A stretch of DNA of 64,000 nt from Anaeramoeba flamelloides (lineage: Eukaryota > Metamonada > Anaeramoebidae). The notes under the pieces were generated by a model that was not told where the DNA came from, searched no databases, and saw nothing but the letters and a program-made list of their open reading frames with translations. How positions within the stretch are numbered: the first letter of the stretch is position 1; each line of letters starts with the position of its first letter. Made by a program: the position numbers and the translations under genes. The DNA is taken from assembly GCA_027625915.1 (NCBI GenBank), contig JANTQA010000026.1:2418001-2482000 (forward strand), in the 5' to 3' direction. Positions 46,601-58,547 of the stretch are shown in pieces.

Positions 46601-49600
46601 ATGACAACCCAATTAGGCATTATTATCGATAACTATGATGGCTCCACTCTGAACAACCAAGAACTAGACTTTAGTGAAATACAAATTGATGTTGTGCAAT
46701 CTTATTGTCGGCTCGTCACTCAAGATAATAAATCGACAAATTTTGCAATTATCCCCACAAGCTCAAGTCAGGACAAGATTGAGTTGTACGATTCGCAACA
46801 CAACGAAAACAAAAATCGAACACCTTGTCAATATTTAAACGATTTAAAATTCTGCAAAAGACGCAATCTTGTTTCGTCTGTCAAATTGGCAATTTCCAAA
46901 TTAAATAATGAAAAAATAATTGACAAATTTGAAGATTCGCTGACAGAGCAAAAGGAATCAGACCTAGACTTGGACAAGAGCCAGCACCTAAGCTACGCTT
47001 CCTCTGATTCCGATTTCTCAGCATTTGGCCAATTCCAGAACCCCAGCGAAAGCGAGACGATTAACTCTTCAAAATCAAATGTCGAGTCTGCAAACGAGAA
47101 GATCAACGAAAAAGAGATTGAGGACAAAAAACTTTTAAACAGTGATCGAAATGTAATCCAACAAAAAAGGATTGTTGTATTCCTAACCACAAGCTTGAAT
47201 CTTAATTCAACTCAGACGATGAGGCTTAATAATTTGATAAAAAGCACAAACATTCTTTTCGATTTTGTTTTTCTTCAAAGCGCTTTTGGTGATGAAAACA
47301 GTTTTAAAAGGAAACTGTCCGCAAACGAAAGCGTTAAGAACCACATTCTTGAAATTAATTCTGGTAAATTTTCCATTCTCACCCTCTTATTTTTTCTTTG
47401 TTTTTGAAAAACTTTAAAATTTTTTGCAACTTTGAAAATTTGCCGATCTGATTTAGAAAACTCCTTACCATTTGAAAACAATCAAACAAATCCTAAAAGA
47501 GACAAAACTCATTGAAAAATCAAAGATCGAATCAGTTCAAAATCTTGAACAAAGCAAATTGTTTCTTTTCTCTAAAACCACACTTTTAATCCATTTTAAC
47601 ACGTAACGAAAATTTTAATCACCCCTCAAAAAATATTGGCTAATTGTTTAAACCAGAAAAAGAAAAGGCCAATAGGTTTAACACAACACACAAGCAAGAA
47701 ACAGGGTTCTTTAAATAAATTTTAAAAAAGAATTATGAACATATTGAAGAGATTTCGAATGTAATTTTTTGTAAATAAAATTGAGAAAAAGATCATTTTT
47801 TGACAAAATTGCTTTCTTTTAAAACAATCAGTTTTATCTGACAAAATTTGTAATTTTGACCAAATTTTTGAAACAAAAACTTTTTAATATTTTTGAACCA
47901 TTTACATTAATCAAAGATCTAACCTCAAAAGTCGATTTCGATCTGAGTCAAGAATATGTGTGTGTTAATTCCTATGTTCAAATATTTAAGTCTGAAAAAA
48001 AAACATTAGTTAAATTTTCATGATGGGTTAGAGGTTGAAAATGGGCCAGTTATGTCACTGTACTTAATATTTATTCCGAGTTTCATTGATCATTTGTGTA
48101 ATCATTCCAGAAAAAAGAAACAATGCGTTTACTGTTAATTGCACTGTTAAATTCCAAAAAATTAAAAAAAATTTTTAGTTCATTTTCCCTTTTTTTAAAT
48201 CTTATAGCTCATACTTTTCAAACAGTTTTTTACAAAGAATGTTTCGAAGGACAACGAATTTGACAAAGTTTTCTAAACAAATAAACCATTAAAATGTATT
48301 CTTCAAAACGAAGACAAAAAAATTCCAAAATGAACATTTAAGCACAAATTTTCAAACGGTAATTTGAATTTATCAGTATTGTCCACTGTTTCTTATTCAT
48401 TTTTTTTTTTTTTTTTTGTGACAGAAGTTCCACAAATTTCCAAGTACTCACGAATTTCAATTAATATTATTATTAATTTTTTTTTCTGCACCATTTACTG
48501 AACCCCTTTGTATCATTCTAAAAGCAATTAATTTGAAAAACCTTTAAAAAATTTTGTGATTTGGAATTATTAAGGGCAATAATCGTTTATTAGTAAAAAA
48601 ATCAAACCATTAAACAATTTATAAGTTTTCGAGACAATATAAATGAATAAAAAAACATTAAAACACCCTATGTACATTTAAATGCTTGTAAAAATAAATA
48701 ATTGACTAACTCATCATTTTTATCGAATATTTGTCAATAATAAAACACCCAATTTTTTTTTTTTACTGCTTTTACAAATTTGTCTAAATATTTTTTATTT
48801 TAGCTTTTTCGAGAATAAAAAGAATTTGGGTATGTCGGAATACCATGAATAATAGTGAAATCTAAGATTTTACACTTAAATTTATTTTAAGAAATATAAT
48901 TATAAGAACAAATAGGGTTTAATTTACACTTCTTTAATGATTAAAAAAGAAATTTGAAAGAATAAATATTTTAAATTTTTGTAATTCACAAATCAAAAAA
49001 ACCTAACGACAAAAAACATTAAAGTTATCCATCAAGCTTAACAATTCTAAAATTTAGAACATTTACCAACTGCTTAAATAGATACTAATACATAATAAAT
49101 AAAAAAAAATACAAATAAATTTTGTCCTTTATGGAAAAAATAAACAAAAGTAAATTATAGAAAATATTGATCACTTTTTATGGATGTGTCCTTCCATTCT
49201 ATTAAAATGATAGATTATTATTTTTAAACAAATTAAAACAAAAGAAAACAAATCTCAATGAATTAATTTTTAATCAAGATAGCTTAAAATTATTTTCATT
49301 AATTAATAATTGTGAAATCCTTAATTTTGATCTTAAATTTCTTAAAGGGGATTTAAGTATAAGTAAATCCAGAGTTTAATTCGCACCTCTTTAATAATAA
49401 TAAAAAAGACTTTATTTTTTTTCCAATTGGTTGAAAAGAGGTTTATCTTTATTTTTTTAACTTTATTGGTGTTCCAAATCTCTAAATAAAAAATTTCTAA
49501 TTTATGATTATTATTTTTATTATTAATAATAGAAGAATCCACCAAAAATATATTTGATAAATCGGGCTTATTTGATCTACTTACTGCTAGAACGTCCCTA

Positions 49601-50500
49601 AAAAAAAATAATAAAGAAAATGGGAAAAGCAATGAGAATATAGAAAAATCTGAAGAAGTAGAAAAATCGTCATATGAAAATTTCCAAGAACAAACACAAA
49701 ACAATAATGAAAATGAACAAGACGAGAACACAGACGAGGTTTTTATAAAAGAATTAGAAGGTATAGAAGATGAAATGATCAGAACTGCAATGCTTTTATC
49801 AATGGCCCAGGATAATCAATCCAATCTTGAAAATGTCGATGAGGATGAAAATGGAAATATCACAGAACAAGATAAACCGATTCAAAACATAGTGAACCAA
49901 TATCAAACAGGAACTAATACTTTCACTGAATCCGAGTCAGAGTCAGATTCCGAGTCCGAGTTAGAGTCGGGATCGGGATACGGATCGGAGAATGAGAAAA
50001 AAACAGAAACAGAAATGGAAATGGAAAGTAATGAAGAAAACGAAGCTAGAATACTCTTTGGTGATAATTCAACAAATGGTTTTGAAACACAAATGCAAAC
50101 TTTACCTGAAGACAATAGCCGAGAATATGAAAATGAAAATGAAATTGAATTCCGGTTTGAAGATTTTGATTTTTCTTTATTGGGAACAAACAATCGAAAT
50201 CAAAGAAAAAGAAAGAAATACAGCAAAGGCCAAGAAAAAAAAATAGATTACAGTGAGCTATCAGAAGAAGAGCAATTGAAAATTGTCATGGAAATGAGCT
50301 TGAAACAATTAAACGAAGATGAGAAGGTACTGATTAAACCAACCCCAAAGAAATTCGTTGATCCAGAAATTACTACATGCTATAATGACAAGCAATTCAT
50401 GGAATCTTTAATTTTTCAACTTCCAGGTGTAGACCCAAATTCCATTGATTTCCAATCGATTTTGGATGAAGGAAATTCAATGAAATTTGATGAAAATTAA
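46601..50500 (+). CDS. RPN10: 26S proteasome ubiquitin receptor Rpn10/PSMD4 (two exons, 2.2 kb intron)
   Basis: Rpn10 sits in the 19S regulatory particle and captures polyubiquitinated substrates through UIMs. Exons 46601-47363 and 49533-50500 join in phase (G|GTAAAT donor, AATAATAG acceptor), giving about 576 residues, longer than the usual 270-400. The VWA domain is divergent: LGIIIDNYDGS at the start, FCKRRNLVSSVKLAISKL, RIVVFLTTSLNLNS and FDFVFLQSAFGDE near the end. A Ser/Glu-rich insert of about 75 residues (about 115-190) interrupts it. Exon 2 has an Asn/Glu-rich linker. UIM1 is EDEMIRTAMLLSMAQD. After a further linker, UIM2 is EEEQLKIVMEMSLKQ, followed by the family's C-terminal signature FMESLIFQLPGVDPNSIDFQ. 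In UIM2 the usual Ala is Val. The TTG at 46595 is not the start; ATG 46601 is. The second exon alone would look like a short orphan gene. Confidence 0.86.
47364..49532 (+). other. 2169-base intron of RPN10
   Basis: Bounded by G|GTAAATTTT and AATAATAG|AAG, both phase 1. It is ten to twenty times longer than the introns of UBC12 and DBF4 here. It holds LINE 3'-end fragments at about 48840-49410, a trace of the hairpin repeat (AAAAAAACCTAACGAC near 49000) and otherwise plain AT-rich sequence. Confidence 0.75.
48840..49410 (+). mobile_element. LINE 3'-end fragments (two overlapping or tandem remnants) inside the RPN10 intron
   Basis: On the plus strand, 49160-49200 reads IDHFLWMCPS, matching NIDHFLWICTFS of LINE A's zinc-knuckle end. 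Further on, LNFLKGDLSISKSRV followed by TAA parallels LKFLKGNLSLRETRV at LINE A's C-terminus. The block AACAATTCTAAAATTTAGAA near 49040 matches LINE A in complement. After the stop, TTAATAATAATAAAAAA is an AAT-type tail. An earlier, more decayed copy of the last 100 bases lies at about 48850-48960 (GGGTTTAATTTACACTTCTT). Several frame breaks are present, so both are dead. Orientation is the same as RPN10. Confidence 0.75.
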
Positions 50501-50914
50501 TTCTTTTGATTATTATTTTTCTTTTTTGTTTTTTTCTTTATTTATTTAGTAATACAAAAATGCATTTCATTTTAATTTTTTTTTTTCTTTTAATTTTCCA
50601 TCTAATAATCTCTGTATTTAAACAAATGTAATAATACTGGTTATTTTTTTTTTTTTTTTTTTTTATCTAAAGTAATGCCATCTTGATAATTTCAAATATA
50701 GATATATCCATCCATTTTAAAATATGAAAACAAATTTGTTTAAAAAGTATCATGAAAAAGTTCAAAGGATGGAATAGAATAAAATTACGAAAATATTTTA
50801 AAATGTTTTTGTCTTTATCTTTTAAAGTGTTATTAATGTAAATTGATTAATTTTTTGTAATTTTAGAGAGAACAAAAAAATTCTCTTATCGTGAAACCTA
50901 ATTTTTAACACGAT
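50501..50914. other. 3' flank of RPN10
   Basis: T runs at 50578-50590 and 50644-50664. No gene was seen. Confidence 0.4.
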
Positions 50915-51068
50915 ATTTTGACATTTATCACACTTTTGTAATAATTATCGCGATTTTATTGAATATCACAATATTATAAATATCACGATTTTATGAATAT
51001 CGCGATTTTCTGATATCTCGCTATTTAATAGAGATTATCGCGAATTATTATAAATTTATCGTGACTTG
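50915..51068. repeat. array of ATCACGATTTTA/ATCGCGATTTTA motifs (second cluster)
   Basis: Roughly eight units with about 20-base spacing, for example AATTATCGCGATTTTATTGA, AATATCACGATTTTATGAAT and GAATATCGCGATTTTCTGAT. It begins with GATATTTTGACATTTATCAC, as does the cluster at 20715. A minus-strand frame of 75 residues overlapping it has no domain. Confidence 0.6.
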
Positions 51069-51329
51069 AGAAACATTCTCGTGAATTGACAAAGATATCT
51101 TCAAATCCTATCTTATTGAAATCAACATATTTATTAATTTTTTGAAGGCAAGTTTCATTTTCTTTTAAGGGGGTAAGTACTTTTTTCAAATTTTGAATGC
51201 CGCCATTTGTGTGAAACTGAATAATACAAATCATTTTTTTAACCAAATACATTAATTCTTTAATAAATAATAGAGTGGGATATATTCAAATATAATATTT
51301 TTTTTCATACCAACAATATAGAATTGAAT

Positions 51330-52420
51330 ATAAAAAAAATAAAAAGATTGATCAAGAAAAAATAAATTGAAATCATTTATTTCTTGGGCTCATCAGTGAA
51401 ATTTGATACAATTTCACTTATACTTTATTTGGTTTAATTTTTAATTTCTTTATGAAAATGCTTTTGTTAGATAATTTTTGATAAACAAATTACTTTATAT
51501 TCGAAAAGAATTTCCCCAATGAATTAAAAAATCCTATTCCCCATTTAATTCATCTAATTCTTATTTTATTTCAGAAAATATGTTGTTTTTTTTTAAATTG
51601 TTCTCTATAAAAATAAAGATATATATGACAAATTTGTTGGATTTTAGAATTACTTATTTTCCATTAAAATGAGAAACAACTAGAATTCTGAATCTGATTG
51701 AAATTTTTTCTAAAATTTTCTTTGATTTTGGGTTAATTCTTTTCAGAAGTTTTTATTTTTCGATTCCAAGTATTTAACCTCTTTATTTTAATTTTTGAAA
51801 TTATATTATTTGTTTTGGTTTTGTTGATAAAGATTATTCGAAAATTGAATTTTGAAATCAAATTTGTAAAAAAAAATGTTTTGTAAAATAATAATACAAA
51901 GCAATGGGATCAAGAAATTCAAGGTTATAAATTGTTTGGAGTTAATCCAAATTAAGACGAAAAAGAAAACAAATCTTTGAATAAAAACTTTCTGTTGATT
52001 TTTTTTTTTCATTTTAGATTTAAAAAAATTTATTTGGAAAGGTGATATTTTGTACTAGGTCTTCTAAAAGAAAAGATTTCTTTCAAATACATACCTTTTT
52101 GGGTCTTTTTTTTTTTTGATTTACAGTTTGATTAATTTCAAGTATTTGTATCAACACATTTCTAGATCCAAAACTTAATTTAATAAAACCAAAAATTTAA
52201 TCAAAAAAATGTTAAAAAATTGAAAAATAAAATATTCAACGATGGAATGACTTTGGGTTCTTTTCACAAATAGAGCAATGAATGATGTTTTGGCTTCAAA
52301 GTTTCAATATCTGGTGTAACTCAAAAATTATTTTTTTCATTACTGTTCACACAATTAAACTTTTTCCAAAATTGGTAAAAGGTACTTAGTTCCCGAATAA
52401 AAAAATTTTTACCTTAAAAC
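51330..52420 (+). repeat. interspersed repeat family R3 (copy 2)
   Basis: Parallels 28380-28760 and then 29600-30045 in order and orientation, without the hairpin array that separates those two parts. The pair therefore suggests the array inserted into copy 1. No coding capacity is conserved. Confidence 0.5.
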
Positions 52421-53318
52421 TCTCAATTTTTTGATAGTTTTTAGATATAAATTTTATCCTTAATTTTTTGAATATCTTTTGAATAGTAGAACTTTAAGAA
52501 ACAAAAACCGCCCTCGTTTATTGTTTATGGTCATTTTCTATGATCATTTCTAGTAAAGGTTGTTCTTTATACTAGAAAAACATACTTTTTATAATGTTAC
52601 ACAATAATAATACAGTCTACATGGATTATTTCGGCAACAGTAGATTTTGTCTCTTCTATATTTAGTGATTTGGTGATGTATTGGAAACAATTATCCTGTT
52701 TTACAAGCTTCTGTAAAAATCCCAAATTCAAGTCAATATTTTATTGTGATCTCAAGTTTTTGTTTGTTTGAAAATTTTATTCTTTTTCTTTTGAAAAGAA
52801 TGTAAACCTCTGTCTTGAATGTATATTCTCAATATAAAAAAATTTTTTGACAATTAATAATTTAAAAAAGATACTAGACAATTCTAATTACCATACCCAA
52901 TGTTAATAACAAACAAACTTGTAGAAATCCTCAACAAGAACAACAAATTCAAAAATATACAAAATTATATTATAAAAGATAAAGATCAATCAATTTCTTC
53001 AAATTGAGAATGAATTTCTCCATTAATGAAATAAACCAACTCTATTTTTTCAAAAAGTTAACTAAAGGAAAATATCGAAATGTTTACTCAACTTCTTTGC
53101 ATTTGAACCAATAAAATTCTCTAATAAAAACAGATCTTACATTTAGGAGAAATAAAATTTGAATCGTTCAATTTAAAACAAGAGTTTAAACTCTCAACAA
53201 TCCCAGACAATAGTCGAACGAAAAATATATTTTAAAACTTTTACCGTATGCCATAAACTGTTGATTTCGTTTGAAAATTAAACATTTTTTGCATTTTTAT
53301 TTAATAACTTTAATCAAA
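52421..53318. other. intergenic, upstream of the ankyrin gene
   Basis: No supported gene. 52480-52720 shares blocks with 8600-8830 and 57080-57300, such as TAGAACTTTAAGAAACAAAA. The frame extending upstream to 53271 has only a TTG, so it is not part of the gene. Confidence 0.4.
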
Positions 53319-53801
53319 ATGACAGAGCACGAAGATCTTAGTGGGTTAGATCTTGGTTTAATGTCATCTGTCCAAACAGGTGATTTAAAAAGAGTTAAAA
53401 AACTTATTGGTAACAAGCCAAGCAATGTGCACAAAATTGATGAAGAAGGATATTGCGCTTTGCATTACGCTAGCAGATCTGGTTATGAAAAGGTGGTAGA
53501 ATTTCTTTTAGAATCGGGCGCAGAGATTGATTTTAAAACACCAATTGGATCAACTTCCCTTTCACGTGCGTCCTTTGGTGGCCATATTGAATGTGTCAAG
53601 ATTTTGGTAGAAGCAGGTGCTGATGTGAATACAAAGGATCGAGATAAGGAAACACCACTAATCAAAGCTTCCAAAATGGGGCGTGTTGGTGTTATTAAAT
53701 ATTTGTTAGAGAAAGGAGCAAAAAAGGATCACCAAAACAAATATGGTGAGACAGCTTATGATGTTGCAAAAAATCAAGAAACCAAAGATCTACTCAAGTA
53801 A
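53319..53801 (+). CDS. ankyrin-repeat protein, ANKRD39-like
   Basis: Intronless, 160 residues, start context CAAAATG. The N-terminus LSGLDLGLMSSVQTGDLKRV with KKLI resembles that of animal ANKRD39 (small ankyrin protein of about 180 residues). Four ankyrin repeats follow with the normal 33-residue spacing: EGYCALHYASRSGYEKVVEF, GSTSLSRASFGGHIECVKIL, DKETPLIKASKMGRVGVIKY and GETAYDVAKNQETKDLL. Each middle repeat has a hydrophobic helix pair and a GAxxxxK/GADVNTKD turn. Such proteins bind other proteins. No partner or catalytic role can be read from the sequence. The ANKRD39 link is from memory of the family and could reflect general ankyrin similarity. Confidence 0.92.
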   Translation: MTEHEDLSGLDLGLMSSVQTGDLKRVKKLIGNKPSNVHKIDEEGYCALHYASRSGYEKVVEFLLESGAEIDFKTPIGSTSLSRASFGGHIECVKILVEAGADVNTKDRDKETPLIKASKMGRVGVIKYLLEKGAKKDHQNKYGETAYDVAKNQETKDLLK

Positions 53802-56402
53802 AATGAAAATTCTATTTATTGTTCTATTTATTGGACTAAAGGAGCAATAATAGTTTGAAGGCATATTAAAAACTATCATTTTATTGGACCACTCATGTTC
53901 TGAAAAATGTCTTTGATTCTCAAGTCATAAAATCAGGATTTTTTCTTCTTTTTTCTTTAAAAAAAAAAAAAAAAAAAAAAAGAGCTAAACCAAATTCAAT
54001 GATGTTTTTGAAAAATAATAAAATGTTGAAAAGATAAATTACAATTTAATTTGAGTAATTGTTGATTTTCTTAAATTTCTTTTTAAAAAATATAAACCGC
54101 TTTGTTAATTTTTTCAATCTGCTTTATATGAATATTTTTTGTGTCCAAAATTAATCCTCTCTTTACACAACTACCCTTTCCAAAGAGTAATAAAATGATA
54201 TGATAGTAGTCAGCCTAAAGACGAATTCTTATTGTTTTTATTACTACAATTTGTAAAAAGTTTTTTGTGAAGAAAATATCTATGGCAGGCTCAAATTAAA
54301 TTATTAGTGAATAAATATTCAAAAAACAAAGTACTACAAGATGGTGTGTTGATTTTTTTTTTGAACTTAACCATTGGGTTAAAGTTTTTGAAAAGATTTA
54401 AAGTGTTATCATTATTTACTATTTGATAACATAAATATAGATCAATATTTATTTGTAATTCTAAGCTTAATTTCAAAAATAGGGGCAAATTTTTGATTGA
54501 AAAAAAAATGTAGTTTCTCATTTAGTGAATACCAAAACTCAACCCAGAAAAATCAGATCTTAAAAATAAAAAATAACTGTCTAAAACACCCTTTTCTGTT
54601 TTAATTATTTTTTCTAATAAAAGAATAGAGAAAAGAAACCCATTAAGAAAAAAATAAATCTGACCCTATTTTTGAAATGATTTTTCATCTTAAAATTATC
54701 CATTTAAGATTCACCATTGCTTCCAAGAACCTTTTCAAACAACTTTCCATCAGAGTTATCAGATTTTTACTATTCACCCATTTGGTATCAACCCAAACTT
54801 TCCTTGATACCTTTTTCAAGATAAAAAAAATAACAAAAGAAAAAAAAAAAAAAGAAAAAGAAAAAGAAAAGAAAACGAAAACAAAACCAATTTTTTGAAT
54901 GTACAACAAAGAACTCAAAGATAAAATGAATACGATCACATTCATCACATTGTCTCCAAATGAAAGAGAAAAAGAAGATCTTATTTGATCTTGCTATTTC
55001 TTCACTTTTCAAGGAACCATTGTAACTCATTAAAGCAAATTTGGTTGATACTTGTTTTCGAAGCAAACACTTCTTGGGTGTTTTACTTTCTTTGAATTTT
55101 ACAATCCCCTTCTCCAATGCTAATTAATCTCATCTCTTGAATATTAACGGTTTTCAAAAAATGTTCTTGTTCATTCAACATAAAAATAAAAATATGGAAT
55201 CATTTTGAAAGAAAAATTGTAAAAAAATGAATTCAACTTTGGGAAATTTTCATTAAAAGAAGATTGTTTCTTGATATTAAATATTCAATAATGACTTTTA
55301 AAAGATATTGGGTACAGAATATTTGGTTAACACAACACACATACCAATAATTTAGAAAATACTAATGATAATCCTATTTTTGAAATTTAGCTTATATATA
55401 TATATAATATAATCAAAATTTTATACAAGTTTTTATAGTTAAAACAGTTACAAGAATCACAATACTGCATTTTTCGTAGTATTTGAAAATAATTTTGAAT
55501 ATTTTATTATTAGTTTGATTTTTTCAGTTGTTTTTTTTTCATTTAGTTTTACCAATTGAAAAATACTCTTTATAGAAATTGAATTTTTTTTTTTTTTTTG
55601 GATGATTGATATTAAGCCAATGATTTTTTTTTTAGCTAAAAAAATCAAATCAAATTAGTTTGAGTATCTAAAATTTTATCAAAAAATATTTATTAGTGGA
55701 ATTTACACAATTTCTCAATGTTTTTTTTGTTATAGCCGTTTAGGAAAGTTTTAAACTGCTTTTTTTTTATTTAGATTGAGAATTCTTAATTCTTTGTTTT
55801 ACTGGGTATATTAAATGATAAATAATTAATTATATTTCAATCAATAGCGTTTTTAATGTAGTTATTCAACTTTAAGTTATTTAATAATTTTTTTTCACAA
55901 TAATTAAATATGTTATTCAGTAAATAATTTTCAATCATATCTTATTTAAACTTGAACCTTTTCATAAAAGGATTATTATTATTGAGGTATTTTAAAATAC
56001 GTCCTCGGCATCATTTTACTTGAATATTTAAAAAGAAATTAATTGTAAAATTGTAGATTTAGTAATACTTTATTGTAATAACGCAGAAAAATTATTTTAA
56101 TGGTTATTATATGAAAAGGCAAAAATTTCCAATAAATTAAGTTAAAAGGTAAAAATAAAAAAAATTTATTTAAGAAAATAAAGTAAATAAATATCAACAA
56201 AATGTAGTTTTCTAAAGTATTTATGATCGTAAATTTTGGAAAAAAATGCGTTTGATAGCAAAAAAATGCTAAATTTGAATCAAGAATACTTTATTTTAAA
56301 TTGAAAATTGTATTAAAAACACATCCATGTGATTCCTTTCAAAATAGAAAGTAAATTTTTTAATCAAATCTTTTCCAAAAAAAAAAAATTAAATTCAGAA
56401 TT
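53802..56402. other. gene-free stretch downstream of the ankyrin gene
   Basis: A 23-A run follows the gene at about 53959-53981. Overlapping small frames on both strands at 54677-55117 have no domain. A diverged R1 fragment lies at 55435-55640. Nothing else is supported. Confidence 0.4.
55435..55640 (+). repeat. truncated, diverged R1 copy
   Basis: Shares AGTTAAAACAGTTACAAGAA with TCACAATA, TTTGAAAATAATTTTGAA and GATTGATATTAAGCCAA with R1 in the same order. The right half of R1 is missing. Confidence 0.4.
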
Positions 56403-56600
56403 CAGTCAGTTTCACATTTAAGACACAAACTATCAACGAAATTTAAGGCACACTAAAAATCTCAAATTAAAGCACAAAATTCCAATTCTAGGAAAAATAA
56501 ATTGTAAAAAAAAAAAGTTCAAATTTTGTGCTTTAATTTGAGATTTTTAGTGTGCCTTAAATTTCGTTGATAGTTTGTGCCTTAAAAGTGGAACTGACTG
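56403..56600. mobile_element. Tc1/mariner-like MITE (copy 4), nearly complete
   Basis: A 198 bp element with long, well-matched arms. It starts CAGTCAGTTTCACATTTAAG and ends GGAACTGACTG, followed by TA. The left flank is TT instead of TA. Internal blocks are CAACGAAATTTAAGGCACAC and TCTCAAATTAAAGCACAAAA. This copy has the best arm pairing of the four. Confidence 0.87.
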
Positions 56601-58097
56601 TAAAAAAAAATAGGGTAAGTGGAAGTAAATGTATTGAGCATAATACATAACATAAAATAATGAAACTTTTACCTTTATTTTTTATTCTTAATCAATTGTT
56701 TAATTTTTATAATTTTATATTTTCTAAAGAAATGCTGAATATAGTGTTCTACATCCCCACCCTCAAACAGAGCGTAACAACGAGTGTTGGAAATATAATT
56801 TTTGTTTTTTTGTATTAATCACTTTCACATGAAACATCAAATTCATTATCAATTATATTTCTAAGGTCAAATTAATTTTGAAGGTATATTAATTAATTCT
56901 TTAATTTCAAAAATTTTAAATTATTAAATTATTCTTGATAATTTTTCATAATTATTCCAATTTTTTTGCACTTTTGTTGTTTTTTTACATTTAAGAAGAA
57001 AATATCTCTAAATTTTTATTTATTTTTTTTTTGAAAAAAATTTCTATGTGATCCTTCATTTTTTAGAATTTTTTTTTAAATAGTGCCACTTAGGAAATCA
57101 ATATTACATTCACTTTTCCATTGTCCTCTGTTTTTTAATCATTCAATGTGTAAGCTTTTGAGGAAAACAATACATCCTTTGCATTTGAAAAATACCTTTC
57201 ATGTAGTTTGTATAGGTAATTTTACTATCAGTATATTTGACTAGTTTATATCTATTCCCTGCTTTTTATTCAAATAATATGCACTTATCAGAAGTGTTGG
57301 TTTCAATATTTGGTTTCATCAACTCTGGGACAATCAAGTTTGTAAAAATGTACCTACCCCCTTAATAATAAAAAAATTTTTCAAAAACAAATTCATCATT
57401 TTAAAATTTAAGCAAGATATCTTGACTCAACATTCTATGAAGCTGATAAATCTGTTGTTGTTTGTAATACCAATATTCAACTCATCCTCAAATTTCCATT
57501 GTCCTTAAACCCACAACCAAACTATAAACTGTTTTATATTCAAACAATTTTTACATTTATTTTTTATCAAAAAATCTTTACGAATATTTCCCAGAAAAGG
57601 GGTTAGTATCTTTAAATATGTTAATTCTAAAATGGTGTCTTTGTAGTTTCATAACATGATTTGGATTTAACAACATAAAGTCCAGAAAAAATTGATTTTG
57701 TGAATTTTTTTAAAAATTAAATCTTTAACGAACTGATTTTTTCCTTTCAATTTTTTTATTTCCAAACCAAACGACATGAAACCATTTTCAGAAAACTAAC
57801 CAAGTAATTCGTTTGAATTGAGAAGAAAAAATAAAAATTTTGAAAACACTTGTTTCCATTTTCATTTTTATTTTTTATTCTTTTCTTTGATAATTTTTTC
57901 TGTAAATTCATTTTATTCTTTTTATATCGAAAAAAAAAAACAAACTTTTTCTCCAAACAACACACAAACTAAATTTCTTTTTTAGATCTTTAAATTATTC
58001 AAAAACAAAAACAAAACCAAATCATAGATTCACCAAACTAATATTTTTCTTTTTAGAAATAAATTAATTAACATAAGCCAAGAAAAAACAAAAACAA
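56601..58097. other. intergenic, upstream of the R-SNARE gene
   Basis: No supported gene. 57000-57300 weakly resembles 8500-8880 and 52390-52720. The last 100 bases are A/C-rich and end ACAAATG. Confidence 0.4.
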
Positions 58098-58514
58098 ATG
58101 GAAGACGGTATTATTTATGCATTAATTTCAAGAGACTCTTCAGTGTTGGTTGAACACACAAATTCGAAAGGTAATTTTGTAAATGCTGCTCTACAAATCC
58201 TTGAGAAAATTGACGCTCATGAATCAAACAAAGTGTCATACATCTACGACTCTTTTTATTTCCATTACGTTTCTGAAGACGGTTTCGTTTATATGTGCAT
58301 GACTAGCGATTCTTTCAAACGTAGAATCGCATTTGCATTCCTTGAGGATATCAAAAACAGATTTAGTCAAAAATTTGGATCAACAGCTAAAAATGCAAAC
58401 CGTTATGGTTTACAAGACGGGTTTGGAAGTGATCTTAGAACACAAATGGTAATTATTCTTACATTTTTTTTATTTTTTCTTTTTTTCTATTTTTTTTTTT
58501 TTTTTTTATTATTT

Positions 58515-58547
<33 letters not shown>

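Noticed and set aside
49775-50500. Separate gene starting at ATG 49775
   Set aside because: The frame is open back to an acceptor at 49532 and continues the RPN10 reading frame. ATG 49775 is internal to UIM1.
54677-55117. Overlapping frames on both strands downstream of the ankyrin gene
   Set aside because: They share one purine-rich tract and have no domain or splice signals in phase.
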